Source of the DNA: Acidobacteriota bacterium
Lineage (GTDB): Bacteria; Acidobacteriota; Terriglobia; Acidiferrales; UBA7541
Direction: 5' to 3'
Length of the DNA: 64,000 bases
NCBI GenBank assembly: GCA_013289955.1
Contig: JABCYZ010000010.1
Coordinates: 108,304-172,303, forward strand
Shown here: positions 17,439 to 24,987 of the stretch, piece by piece
Layout of the letters: each line of letters starts with the position of its first letter
How positions within the stretch are numbered: position 1 is the first letter of the stretch
Notes under the pieces: model-generated
Seen by the model: the letters and a program-made list of their open reading frames with translations, nothing else
Databases searched by the model: none
What the model was told of the DNA's origin: nothing
Made by a program: the position numbers and the translations under genes

Positions 17439-19180
17439 TCGCCGGCGTAAGGCAATTCTTCCATGCACGCTGGGAGCCCTACTCCCGCCGCCCATTCCCC
17501 ACTCTTCTCCGCGTATTCATCGGCCGCGTTTTCCACGGCGGCGGAGATTCCGGCGCGTCGGAGATGGATGTCGGGCTGGGAGTCATCCTGATTCTGCTTG
17601 CGACGCCCGGAATGCTGATCTCCCTGCTGCTCTTCGAGAAATACGGCACGCTGATCCGCTGGATGCGTGGCGACGGTATGTTCGATCCGTTCACCGCCGT
17701 CATCCCCGATGAATATTTCTTCATCGTCCTGAGCATGGTCGTCACAGGAGCCGCCGCCATCTGGCGCTGGGACGCTCTGTTCCTGGATCGCCGCGATTAT
17801 TCCAATATCGTGCCGCTGCCCATCTCGCTGCGCCGGATTTTTCTCGGAAATCTCGCCGCCATCTTGCTTCTCGCGGCGGTGCTGACTCTCGACGTAAACG
17901 CCGCCAGTTTCATTCTCTTTCCCATCGTGGTGGCTGGTTCGCAAGACTCGCTTTCCCTGTTCCTTCGTTTTGGAGCAGGGCACGCTCTCACGGTCATTCT
18001 CGCCAGTGCCTTCAGTTTCTTCGCTGTGTTCGCCGCTATCGGCCTGCTCATGGCCGTACTGCCTTACGCGCTCTTCCGCCGCATCTCCTTGTACGTCCGT
18101 TTCCTCTTCGCGCTTTGCTTCCTTATTCTTCTCGCCACCAGTCTCGGGGTCCCATCGTTTCTCGGAGAGGCAGAGAGAGGCGCCACAAACGCAGTCCGCG
18201 CGATTCCTGCCGTCTGGTTTCTTGGAATAAACCAAACGCTCTGGGGGCGGAGCAACGATCCGTTTTTCGCGGCGATGACCCGCGCCGCTCTGCTCGGGCT
18301 GGGAATCTCTCTCACCGTGGCTCTGCTCTCTTATACGCTCAGCTTTCGCCGCTCCTTCATCCGTATCCCGGAAACCGCTGAAGTTGGCCCCCTTCCTCGC
18401 TCCCAGTTTCATCTTTTCCCCATCGGCCTCATGGACCGCACTATCCTTCGCGACCTGCCGCAGCGCGCCTGTTTCCATTTCATCACGCGGACTCTGTTGC
18501 GCAGTGAAGCGCATCTGCAAATCGCATCGGCGTTTGTCGCCATGGGTCTGGTCGTCGGCGCCGAAGCTATCGCCCCGGCCTTTCGCGCTGGCACAGCGGC
18601 AGCCATACGCCATCCTTCCGAGGACCTGCTCTCCCTGCCGTACATCTTGAGCTTCTCTATCATCATCGGCATTCGCCTGGCCTTTGAAATTCCCTCGGAC
18701 CTTCGCGCCAACTGGGTTTTCGCTCTCTGGACCGACCCGAACACGCTCGAAGCCCGCCCTATCGCCAGGAAAGTTCTTCTTGCTTTTTCGCTGGGTCTGC
18801 TTGTCCCTCTTTGCTTCGCTTCGTCCGCAATTCTCTGGGGCCTGGAGACGGCTCTTTTGCACACCGTACTCTTCGCCGCCTGTACCGTGGCGTTCGTCGA
18901 GTTGCTTCTCCTGCGCTTCCGAAAAATTCCCTTCACGTGCTCCTATCCACCATTCCAGAGCCATTCCGCACTGATTTTTGCCGCCTACCTTTTCGGCTTC
19001 TTGATTTTTACCGCCTACCTCCCCGAACTGGAACTCTGGTCCCTGGGCGATCCCTGGCGCGCCGTTTTCTTCCTGCCCCTTTTGGGCGGCGTCCTGGCTG
19101 CGGTGCATTACTACCGGAAACAGATGCTCGACATGGACAAACAGCTTATTTTTGAAGAGGTCTCCGCCTCAAACTTTTGA
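17435..19180 (+). CDS. Large multi-spanning ABC exporter permease
   Basis: 581 residues starting at TTG 17435, whose TTGA overlaps the ATPase stop. About 12 hydrophobic segments are visible, e.g. LGVILILLATPGMLISLLLF (~45-70), YFFIVLSMVVTGAAAIW, LAAILLLAAVLTLDV, LTVILASAFSFFAVFAAIGLLMAVLPYALF and C-terminal pairs. Typical ABC-2 permeases have six helices, so this may be a double-length permease acting as a single chain with an ATPase dimer. I recognise no specific family motif. An earlier in-frame ATG at 17231 lies inside the ATPase gene and was rejected. Substrate unknown. Confidence 0.85.
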   Translation: MIAGVRQFFHARWEPYSRRPFPTLLRVFIGRVFHGGGDSGASEMDVGLGVILILLATPGMLISLLLFEKYGTLIRWMRGDGMFDPFTAVIPDEYFFIVLSMVVTGAAAIWRWDALFLDRRDYSNIVPLPISLRRIFLGNLAAILLLAAVLTLDVNAASFILFPIVVAGSQDSLSLFLRFGAGHALTVILASAFSFFAVFAAIGLLMAVLPYALFRRISLYVRFLFALCFLILLATSLGVPSFLGEAERGATNAVRAIPAVWFLGINQTLWGRSNDPFFAAMTRAALLGLGISLTVALLSYTLSFRRSFIRIPETAEVGPLPRSQFHLFPIGLMDRTILRDLPQRACFHFITRTLLRSEAHLQIASAFVAMGLVVGAEAIAPAFRAGTAAAIRHPSEDLLSLPYILSFSIIIGIRLAFEIPSDLRANWVFALWTDPNTLEARPIARKVLLAFSLGLLVPLCFASSAILWGLETALLHTVLFAACTVAFVELLLLRFRKIPFTCSYPPFQSHSALIFAAYLFGFLIFTAYLPELELWSLGDPWRAVFFLPLLGGVLAAVHYYRKQMLDMDKQLIFEEVSASNF

Positions 19181-19212
19181 TTTTTGCTTTCGCTTTTTTC
19201 ACCCGAGAATCT

Positions 19213-19241
19213 TTTGTCGCTCGGCTTCACTCACCTATAAT
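19213..19241 (+). promoter_or_regulatory. Candidate promoter for the glycosyltransferase gene
   Basis: A perfect TATAAT at 19236-19241 with a weak TTTGTC/TTGTCG -35 16-17 bp upstream. The ATG at 19253 begins only 11 nt after the -10, predicting a leader of about 5 nt. Confidence 0.55.
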
Positions 19242-19252
19242 CCGGATCGCAA

Positions 19253-20821
19253 ATGGCCTCCGCATCCCAACCCGACGCGCCGGGCGGCACGCAAGTTTCT
19301 TTCCCGGGCAACGATCTATCCGTCGCCTGGCTGCTCGCGGCAGCAGCCGTTCTCCTAGAAATGCTGACCAACGGCCGCTACGGTTACTTTCGCGATGAAC
19401 TCTATTTCCTCGCCTGCAGCGATCATTTGGCTTGGGGCTACGTCGACTTTGCTCCGCTGGCGGCTCTGCTTTTGCGCATCAGCCGCTTCCTTCTTGGCGA
19501 TTCCCTCCATGCGATTCGCACGCTGCCGGCGCTCGCTGAAGGCACACAAATCGTTATCACCGGCTTGATCGCTCGTGAGTTGGGCGGCAAGCGTTTCGCC
19601 ATCTTTTTGTCGTGCCTTTCTGTCCTGCTGGCTCCCGTAATTCTGGGAAATGCCACGCGCTTTTCGATGAATCCGTTCGAGCCGCTTTTCTGGATGGGGT
19701 CGGTTTATTTTCTCGTGCGCGCCATAAATCGCGACCAACCAAGGCTTTTGCTGGCCGCGGGCGTTCTGTCAGGTTTCGGCCTTGAAAACAAACATTCCAC
19801 CGCTTTTTTCCTGGTGAGCCTCACCATTGGATTGCTTCTCGCGCCGAGCCGGCGTTTGCTTCTCTCGAAATGGTTCTGGTTCGGCGCCCTTTTGGCCTTG
19901 CTGATCTTTCTCCCCAACCTTATCTGGCAATATACGCACCATTTCCCCACGCTCGAAGCGCTCCGCAACGTGCGCAAGACTCACAAGAACATCGAACTTC
20001 CGCCGCTCCCTTTTCTCCGGCAGCAGATCATGATGCTGCTGCCCGTCAGCGCCGCAGTTTGGATACCAGGCCTGGGCTTTTTGCTCTTCGGCAGCAAAGC
20101 AAAAAGATATCTCTCGCTTGGCATCACTTATCTCCTCTTTCTCGCGATGATGATGAAGCTCCACGGCAAGGATTACTATCTCGCTCCCATTTACCCCATG
20201 CTCTTCGCCGCCGGCGGAGTGTTCTGGGAAACGGCGATCGCCGCGCACACAAGAATGCGCTGGCTCAAAGTGGCCCTGCCTGCGGCGGTTCTTGCGCTCG
20301 GCGTAATCGCGGTTCCCTTGAATATTCCCATCCTGCCGGTAGAGAAAATCGTTCCTTACATGAACGCGCTGGGCATCCAGATGTCGCGGACGGAAGTCGA
20401 AGATCACGGACCTCTGCCGCAACATTTCGGCGACGAATTCGGGTGGGAGGAAATGGTCGCGGCTACCGCTCAGCTCTATTATTCGCTGCCGCCTGACGAG
20501 CGTCTGAGAACCGGCATACTTGCGGGCACCTACGGCGACGCCGGCGCCATCGACTTCTTCGGCCCGCGTTACGGCCTTCCGAAATCCATCAGCCCTCATC
20601 AAAATTATTATTATTGGGGACCGCGCGAATACACCGGCGGGAGCTTGATCCTCCTGCACTACGAACTGGCGGACGCACAGCGAGGATGTCAAAGCGTTCA
20701 GATCGGCACGACACTCAACAATCCCTATGCGATGCAGGAAGAGCACTACACGATTCTCGTGTGCCGGGGCTCGAAAATTCCATTGGCCGAAGCGTGGCCG
20801 CGCTTGAAAGTCTGGAACTGA
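19253..20821 (+). CDS. Glycosyltransferase family 39 / ArnT-like membrane protein
   Basis: 522 residues; multi-spanning N-terminal ~350 residues and a soluble C-terminal part, the GT-C architecture. The catalytic acidic pair of this family is in the first loop (GYFRDELYFLACSDHLAWGYVDFAPLAALL), followed by HAIRTLPALAEG. The soluble C-terminal region includes GDAGAIDFFGPRYGLPKSIS. GT39 proteins move sugars from polyprenyl-phosphate donors to proteins or lipids outside the membrane. ATG 19253 lies 72 bp after the ABC permease and just after a TATAAT, with no Shine-Dalgarno, so it may be independently transcribed. Acceptor unknown. Confidence 0.9.
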   Translation: MASASQPDAPGGTQVSFPGNDLSVAWLLAAAAVLLEMLTNGRYGYFRDELYFLACSDHLAWGYVDFAPLAALLLRISRFLLGDSLHAIRTLPALAEGTQIVITGLIARELGGKRFAIFLSCLSVLLAPVILGNATRFSMNPFEPLFWMGSVYFLVRAINRDQPRLLLAAGVLSGFGLENKHSTAFFLVSLTIGLLLAPSRRLLLSKWFWFGALLALLIFLPNLIWQYTHHFPTLEALRNVRKTHKNIELPPLPFLRQQIMMLLPVSAAVWIPGLGFLLFGSKAKRYLSLGITYLLFLAMMMKLHGKDYYLAPIYPMLFAAGGVFWETAIAAHTRMRWLKVALPAAVLALGVIAVPLNIPILPVEKIVPYMNALGIQMSRTEVEDHGPLPQHFGDEFGWEEMVAATAQLYYSLPPDERLRTGILAGTYGDAGAIDFFGPRYGLPKSISPHQNYYYWGPREYTGGSLILLHYELADAQRGCQSVQIGTTLNNPYAMQEEHYTILVCRGSKIPLAEAWPRLKVWN

Positions 20822-20846
20822 CTCGTTTCAAACGGTCCAAATACGG

Positions 20847-22256
20847 TCACCAAACATAGGTCGCGACAGCGCCCTTCTTCAGCGTTGTGCGGAAGGACTT
20901 GCCGCGATAGCGGACGCGGAAGTCCAGAGCCGAGTTTCCATCGTTCGCAGCGATCAGTACGATCTTGCCGTCCGGGGCCTTGAAGGCCACGTTCGGAAGC
21001 GTTGCCGGCGAACTGGAAGCGATGCGCACGGAGGCAGGACGGACAAATTTGGAGAAGTGGGCCATCGCGTAGTAGGCGAGGTTGCGAGTGACTGTATCGC
21101 CGTCGATGGTGACGGCGCCCTGGCAGATCGGACAACCGCCGTTATCGGTGTGGGGTTCGAACTTCGAATTGGCGGCGAGATTCCAGAGAAGGACGTTGCG
21201 GCTCCAATTCCCGAGAGCGCCTATGAAAGTTCCGACGACAGGTTTTACGATGGAGATTCTGCCGCTTTCCGTGGGCTCGACGGCCATGAATTCGGTGAAG
21301 TAGAGATTCTTCAGCGGAAAAGCGTTGTGTACGCCGGACATGGCGCTGATGTCTCCCCCGTAGAGATGAAAACCGGAGCCATCGGCAAAGGGATTGGCCT
21401 GAGCATCGCTCAGTATGGAGAGTGCATATTCGGGAACGTCGCAGTTGTGATCGTAAAGGATGATTTTCGTGTGCATGCCCGCAACTTTGAACGCAGGTCC
21501 AAGATCGTCCTTGAGGAACAGCGCCTGTTCTTCCGCGCTCATCAACATGCTGGGAGTATTCTTGTCGTTGAGCGGCTCGTTTTGAATGGTGATGGCGCCA
21601 ACGGTGATGCCTTCCGCCCTCATTTCCTGGAGGTACTTCAGAAAATAATTTGCGTAAACGGCGTAGTCCTCCGTCCTGAGTCTCCCGCCCTTCGGATTGT
21701 TGTTTGTCTTCATCCACGCCGGCGGCGACCACGGGGAGCCCAAAAGCTGAATTCCGGGATTGATGGCCAGAATTTCCTTCAAAACCGGAATGAGATCCTG
21801 GCCGTCCGGTGCCAAGCTAAATTTGGCTAACTGGGGGTCGGTTCCGCCGCCGGGCAGGTCATCGTAGGAAAAGACATGGTCGTTCAGGTCGGAGGAACCG
21901 ATGCTGATGCGCAGATAGCTGATGCCGATGTTCCCGGCGTCCACGGCAAAGAGCTCTTTGAGCAGCGACGCTCTTTTCCGGGCGTCCATGTGCGCAAGAT
22001 GCTGCGCGCTTCCGCCAGTGAGGGCAAACCCAAAGCCATCGACGGTCTGAAAAGTCTTCTGGTCGTCGATTTCGATAGTGGGTTCTTCACTTTTGGCCGG
22101 GGAGAAGCGAAGTAGCGGCTTTTGCGCCTCGAAAAGTGCTGACTTGTCCGCGTTTGTCAGCCACACCTGGACACTTCCGCTTTTCTGAGCAGGCGACAGC
22201 GCCGGTGCAGCTGCTGAAGCACACACCAACAAAAAAATAACGCATCTCGTTTTCAT
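20847..22256 (-). CDS. Exported glycoside hydrolase family 30 (glucosylceramidase-like)
   Basis: 469 residues: signal peptide 1-24 (CVIFLLVCASAAAPALSPAQ) then a TIM barrel with side beta-domain. The QTVDGFGFALTGGSAQ motif (70-84) opens the barrel; acid/base Glu227 is in ITIQNEP and nucleophile Glu322 in LYFTEF, both in family positions; GSPWSPPAWM (173-182) shapes the -1 site. GH30 includes beta-glucosylceramidases, beta-1,6-glucanases and xylanases; this sequence is closest in feel to the glucosylceramidase/glucanase branch (inference). ATG 22256 was chosen over 22337 because GGGAGGAG precedes it and a proper signal peptide starts there. Divergent from the SMP-30-like gene. Confidence 0.93.
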   Translation of the reverse strand: MKTRCVIFLLVCASAAAPALSPAQKSGSVQVWLTNADKSALFEAQKPLLRFSPAKSEEPTIEIDDQKTFQTVDGFGFALTGGSAQHLAHMDARKRASLLKELFAVDAGNIGISYLRISIGSSDLNDHVFSYDDLPGGGTDPQLAKFSLAPDGQDLIPVLKEILAINPGIQLLGSPWSPPAWMKTNNNPKGGRLRTEDYAVYANYFLKYLQEMRAEGITVGAITIQNEPLNDKNTPSMLMSAEEQALFLKDDLGPAFKVAGMHTKIILYDHNCDVPEYALSILSDAQANPFADGSGFHLYGGDISAMSGVHNAFPLKNLYFTEFMAVEPTESGRISIVKPVVGTFIGALGNWSRNVLLWNLAANSKFEPHTDNGGCPICQGAVTIDGDTVTRNLAYYAMAHFSKFVRPASVRIASSSPATLPNVAFKAPDGKIVLIAANDGNSALDFRVRYRGKSFRTTLKKGAVATYVW

Positions 22257-22337
22257 GCAGCTCCTCCCGGGAAGCCGAGCCAGTACCGTGGCTATGAGCA
22301 TCCGAGCCAGGCTGGCGCATGTCAACTCCTGTTCCAA

Positions 22338-22355
22338 CGGACGCCCAGGCGTCCG
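22338..22355. promoter_or_regulatory. 18-bp dyad in the GH30/SMP-30 divergent promoter region
   Basis: CGGACGCC-CA-GGCGTCCG, perfect 8-bp arms, midway between the two divergent starts. A candidate shared operator; no known family consensus is matched. Confidence 0.45.
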
Positions 22356-22430
22356 GAAAACGCCTATGCCTTAACGGAACAGCCCGTGATAAGGTGCGTC
22401 GGAGCAAATTCTCCCGCGGGAGGCAGAGCC

Positions 22431-23465
22431 ATGCAGAGGCGTTCGTTTATGAATCTTACGGCCAGCGCCGCAACGGCACTGGCGTTTCATCCACTGGCGC
22501 GTGTCAGCGAGCAAGCACAGAAAACACCTGTCGTGTATCCCGATCCGTCGGTCGAGGTGATCGACGCGCGCTTCGCCAAATATAAAGTCGGCAACGCGGC
22601 GGTCGAGCGGCTGTACACCGGCACGCGCTGGGCGGAAGGTCCTGTGTGGTTCGGCGATGGGCGGTATCTTCTCTTCAGCGACATCCCGAACAATCGCATG
22701 CTGCGATGGCTTGAGGACACGGGAGAGGTGAGCGTTTTTCGCGGCCCTTCGAATTACAGCAACGGCAACTTCCGCGACCGCCAGGGCCGGCTGCTCACCT
22801 GCGAACACGACTCGCGCCGGGTGACCCGCACGGAACACGACGGGACCGTCACCGTACTGATGGACAATTACCAGGGGAAAAAACTGAACGCGCCTAATGA
22901 TCTGGTGGTCGATTCCGGCGGGGCGATTTGGTTCAGCGATCCGGGCTACGGCATCATGTCGAATTATGAAGGCCACAAGGCGCCGTTTGAAGTGCCGGCC
23001 AACGTTTACCGGCTTGATCCCAAGACGCATGAGGCCACCGTCGTTGCCAGCGATATGGACAAGCCCAACGGGCTCTGTTTTTCGCCCGACGAAAAACTAC
23101 TCTACATCGTGGATACAGGCGTGCCAAAACATCCAGCCGACCCGCACCAAATTCGTGTGTACGACGTTGTGGACGGCGTGCGCCTGAAGAATGGGCGCAT
23201 GTTTGTGGATATGTCGCCAGGCAATTCCGATGGCATTCGCTGCGACGTGGATGGCAACATCTGGTCCGCTGCGGGATGGGCCGGAGAAAACTACAACGGC
23301 GTGCATGTTTTCGCGCCGGACGCCACGCTGATCGGCAAGATTCATCTTCCGGAAAGTTGTGCGAACCTCTGCTTCGGCGGGGCGAAAAAAAACCGGCTAT
23401 TTATGGCCGCGAGCCAATCTTTGTATGCCGTGTACGTAGGGACCGAGGGCGCGCAAGTTCCCTGA
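22431..23465 (+). CDS. Exported SMP-30/gluconolactonase-like protein
   Basis: 344 residues. The N-terminus MQRRSFMNLTASAATALAF has an RRSFM core like a twin-arginine signal, suggesting folded export. The rest is a six-bladed SMP-30 propeller: metal-ligand Glu in TRWAEGPVWF, Asn in LNAPNDLVVD, Asn in KPNGLCFSPDE and Asp in GNSDGIRCDVDGN are all at expected places. Family members open sugar lactones such as gluconolactone. ATG 22431 was chosen (GGGAGG at 22418) over the earlier 22386 frame start. Divergent from GH30 and followed by a dienelactone-hydrolase-like gene on the other strand: a small carbohydrate-degradation neighbourhood. Confidence 0.92.
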   Translation: MQRRSFMNLTASAATALAFHPLARVSEQAQKTPVVYPDPSVEVIDARFAKYKVGNAAVERLYTGTRWAEGPVWFGDGRYLLFSDIPNNRMLRWLEDTGEVSVFRGPSNYSNGNFRDRQGRLLTCEHDSRRVTRTEHDGTVTVLMDNYQGKKLNAPNDLVVDSGGAIWFSDPGYGIMSNYEGHKAPFEVPANVYRLDPKTHEATVVASDMDKPNGLCFSPDEKLLYIVDTGVPKHPADPHQIRVYDVVDGVRLKNGRMFVDMSPGNSDGIRCDVDGNIWSAAGWAGENYNGVHVFAPDATLIGKIHLPESCANLCFGGAKKNRLFMAASQSLYAVYVGTEGAQVP

Positions 23466-23510
23466 CGGCACTACTCGACGCGGCAGGCGAGACTGGCTTC
23501 TCAGATTTTT

Positions 23511-24254
23511 TCAACCGCGAAAGACTTTGCGAAATAGGCCTATCATCTCCAGAAATGCGAGGTCTGTCGCTTCGGGATCGAAACGCGGGCCTTCATCTCT
23601 CGTGAAGGCATGCTCGGCTGGATACAACAGCGTGCCATAGCGCACACCGGCGTTTTTGAGCGCCCGATCGATCGTTTCACGGCCCGCATCTGGAACATGC
23701 GGGTCCCTGGTACCGAAGATCATCAGAAGCTCCCCGCGAATTTCTTTGGCGCGCGAAAGCGATCCCGCATCCGCGTCCTGACCGAGTTTGCCGTCATGGA
23801 TGCCCGTGCCGTAGTAACAGACGGTGGCGCGAACATCCGGCTGGAACGCAGCTCGGAAGGCGAGGTGGCCGCCGATGCAGAAACCGACGACGCCGATTTT
23901 GCCGCGCGCGACCTTGGGACAGTTCCCAAGCCAGTCCAGGCCAGCGCGGCAATCGGCATCGAAATGGGCGACCGGAGTTTTGGCGGCGTCTAGCTGGCCG
24001 CGGGCGCGACCGGCGTCATCAAACGGGATCACCGTTCCGGCCGGTTCGATACGGCGATAAATTTCCGGTGCAGCAGCAACAAATCCGTACCCGGCCAGCC
24101 GCACGCAGAAGCGCAGCAGCGGCGGAGTGAGCTGGAAAATATCGGAATAGCACCAGATGCCGGGATATGGACCTTCTGCTTTTGGCGCGGCGACGAAGGT
24201 TCGCATCGGGGAACCCGGCAGAGAAATGTCTCGGTATTCGGTTTCTAGGATCAT
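23511..24254 (-). CDS. Dienelactone-hydrolase-family alpha/beta hydrolase
   Basis: 247 residues, standard DLH length. The nucleophile elbow has Cys (GVVGFCIGGHLAF), with the acid Asp in FGTRDPHVP and the base His in YPAEHAFTRDEGPRFD, the DLH catalytic triad. DLH enzymes cleave 4-carboxymethylenebut-2-en-4-olide in chlorocatechol degradation, but many homologues act on other esters or lactones; no aromatic-degradation genes are nearby, so the substrate is open. ATG 24254. It ends 45 bp from the convergent SMP-30-like gene. Confidence 0.92.
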   Translation of the reverse strand: MILETEYRDISLPGSPMRTFVAAPKAEGPYPGIWCYSDIFQLTPPLLRFCVRLAGYGFVAAAPEIYRRIEPAGTVIPFDDAGRARGQLDAAKTPVAHFDADCRAGLDWLGNCPKVARGKIGVVGFCIGGHLAFRAAFQPDVRATVCYYGTGIHDGKLGQDADAGSLSRAKEIRGELLMIFGTRDPHVPDAGRETIDRALKNAGVRYGTLLYPAEHAFTRDEGPRFDPEATDLAFLEMIGLFRKVFRG

Positions 24255-24383
24255 TTGCTTTTGCCCGGCAAATTCTCAGGGAGACGGGCAAGGGCCGTCA
24301 ACTCCCGAATATCGCGCCAGGCGGAGGAACGGAATCGCCTCAAAGCCAGCCACAGGAACGGAACGATTTGCAGCTGCAGATTC

Positions 24384-24764
24384 TCACGGCGCAGTGTCCT
24401 TTGTGAGAACCCAGTCAAGGGCGTCGTCGAGATTGCGGAAGGCCTGAATTCCCTTTTCGCCAAAGGTGCTGCGAAGAATTTCAAACATTCGGGCCAGTCC
24501 ATACGCCGTGTCGCTCGTCACGAGAATCGCTCGTCTCGAATCGGGCGCGAAAATGGAAGCTTGCGCTAGCCGGCGCACATCCTCAGCCCGGAGATCCAGT
24601 TTGGTGACGTGAGTGAAGTCCATTAGCTGACAGAAGCCAGGGTCAAAGTCGTGGTCCTTCCGGAGTTTCTCCTGATGCCCCAATGCGTCCTCGAGGGTAA
24701 ACACGCCATATCCCGTGCTCATCACCATCTTGCGTTCTTTGTCGATTTTGTAGCTGAAGGGCAT
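24384..24764 (-). CDS. Small conserved STAS-like protein of unknown function
   Basis: 126 residues from ATG 24764; the frame is open to a TTG at 24797, giving 137 residues, and neither start has a clear Shine-Dalgarno. The sequence alternates beta and alpha elements (MVMSTGYGVFTLEDALGHQEKL, CQLMDFTHVTKLDL, RRAILVTSDTAYGLARMFEILRS, IQAFRNLDDALDWV) in the order of a SpoIIAA/STAS-like fold. Proteins of this shape are widespread in environmental bacteria without assigned role; I do not recognise a named family with certainty. Divergent from priA with about 220 bp between. Confidence 0.75.
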   Translation of the reverse strand: MPFSYKIDKERKMVMSTGYGVFTLEDALGHQEKLRKDHDFDPGFCQLMDFTHVTKLDLRAEDVRRLAQASIFAPDSRRAILVTSDTAYGLARMFEILRSTFGEKGIQAFRNLDDALDWVLTKDTAP

Positions 24765-24987
24765 CAGGGATTGCTGAATCCATGGCGTGGTTGCCAACGG
24801 ATTCTATCAAATTGGGCGTGCCGGATATAAGCGGAAGCCGCACAGAATGGACCTCCGTGCCCCTGGCCACACCGGCTCTGTCGGACTTTTTCCTGAACCA
24901 TCCGGATCGTTTCGCCGGAGAAGGCGCGCTTTTCGGGTTCCACTCGGAAGACGACCCTTCGAGCTGCTGCTACACTAAAACCGCGCA

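Noticed and set aside
17396..19108. 570-codon minus-strand frame opposite the ABC permease
   Set aside because: Highly charged Glu/Arg/Gly-rich translation with no motifs; it results from the codon bias of the real plus-strand membrane protein gene.
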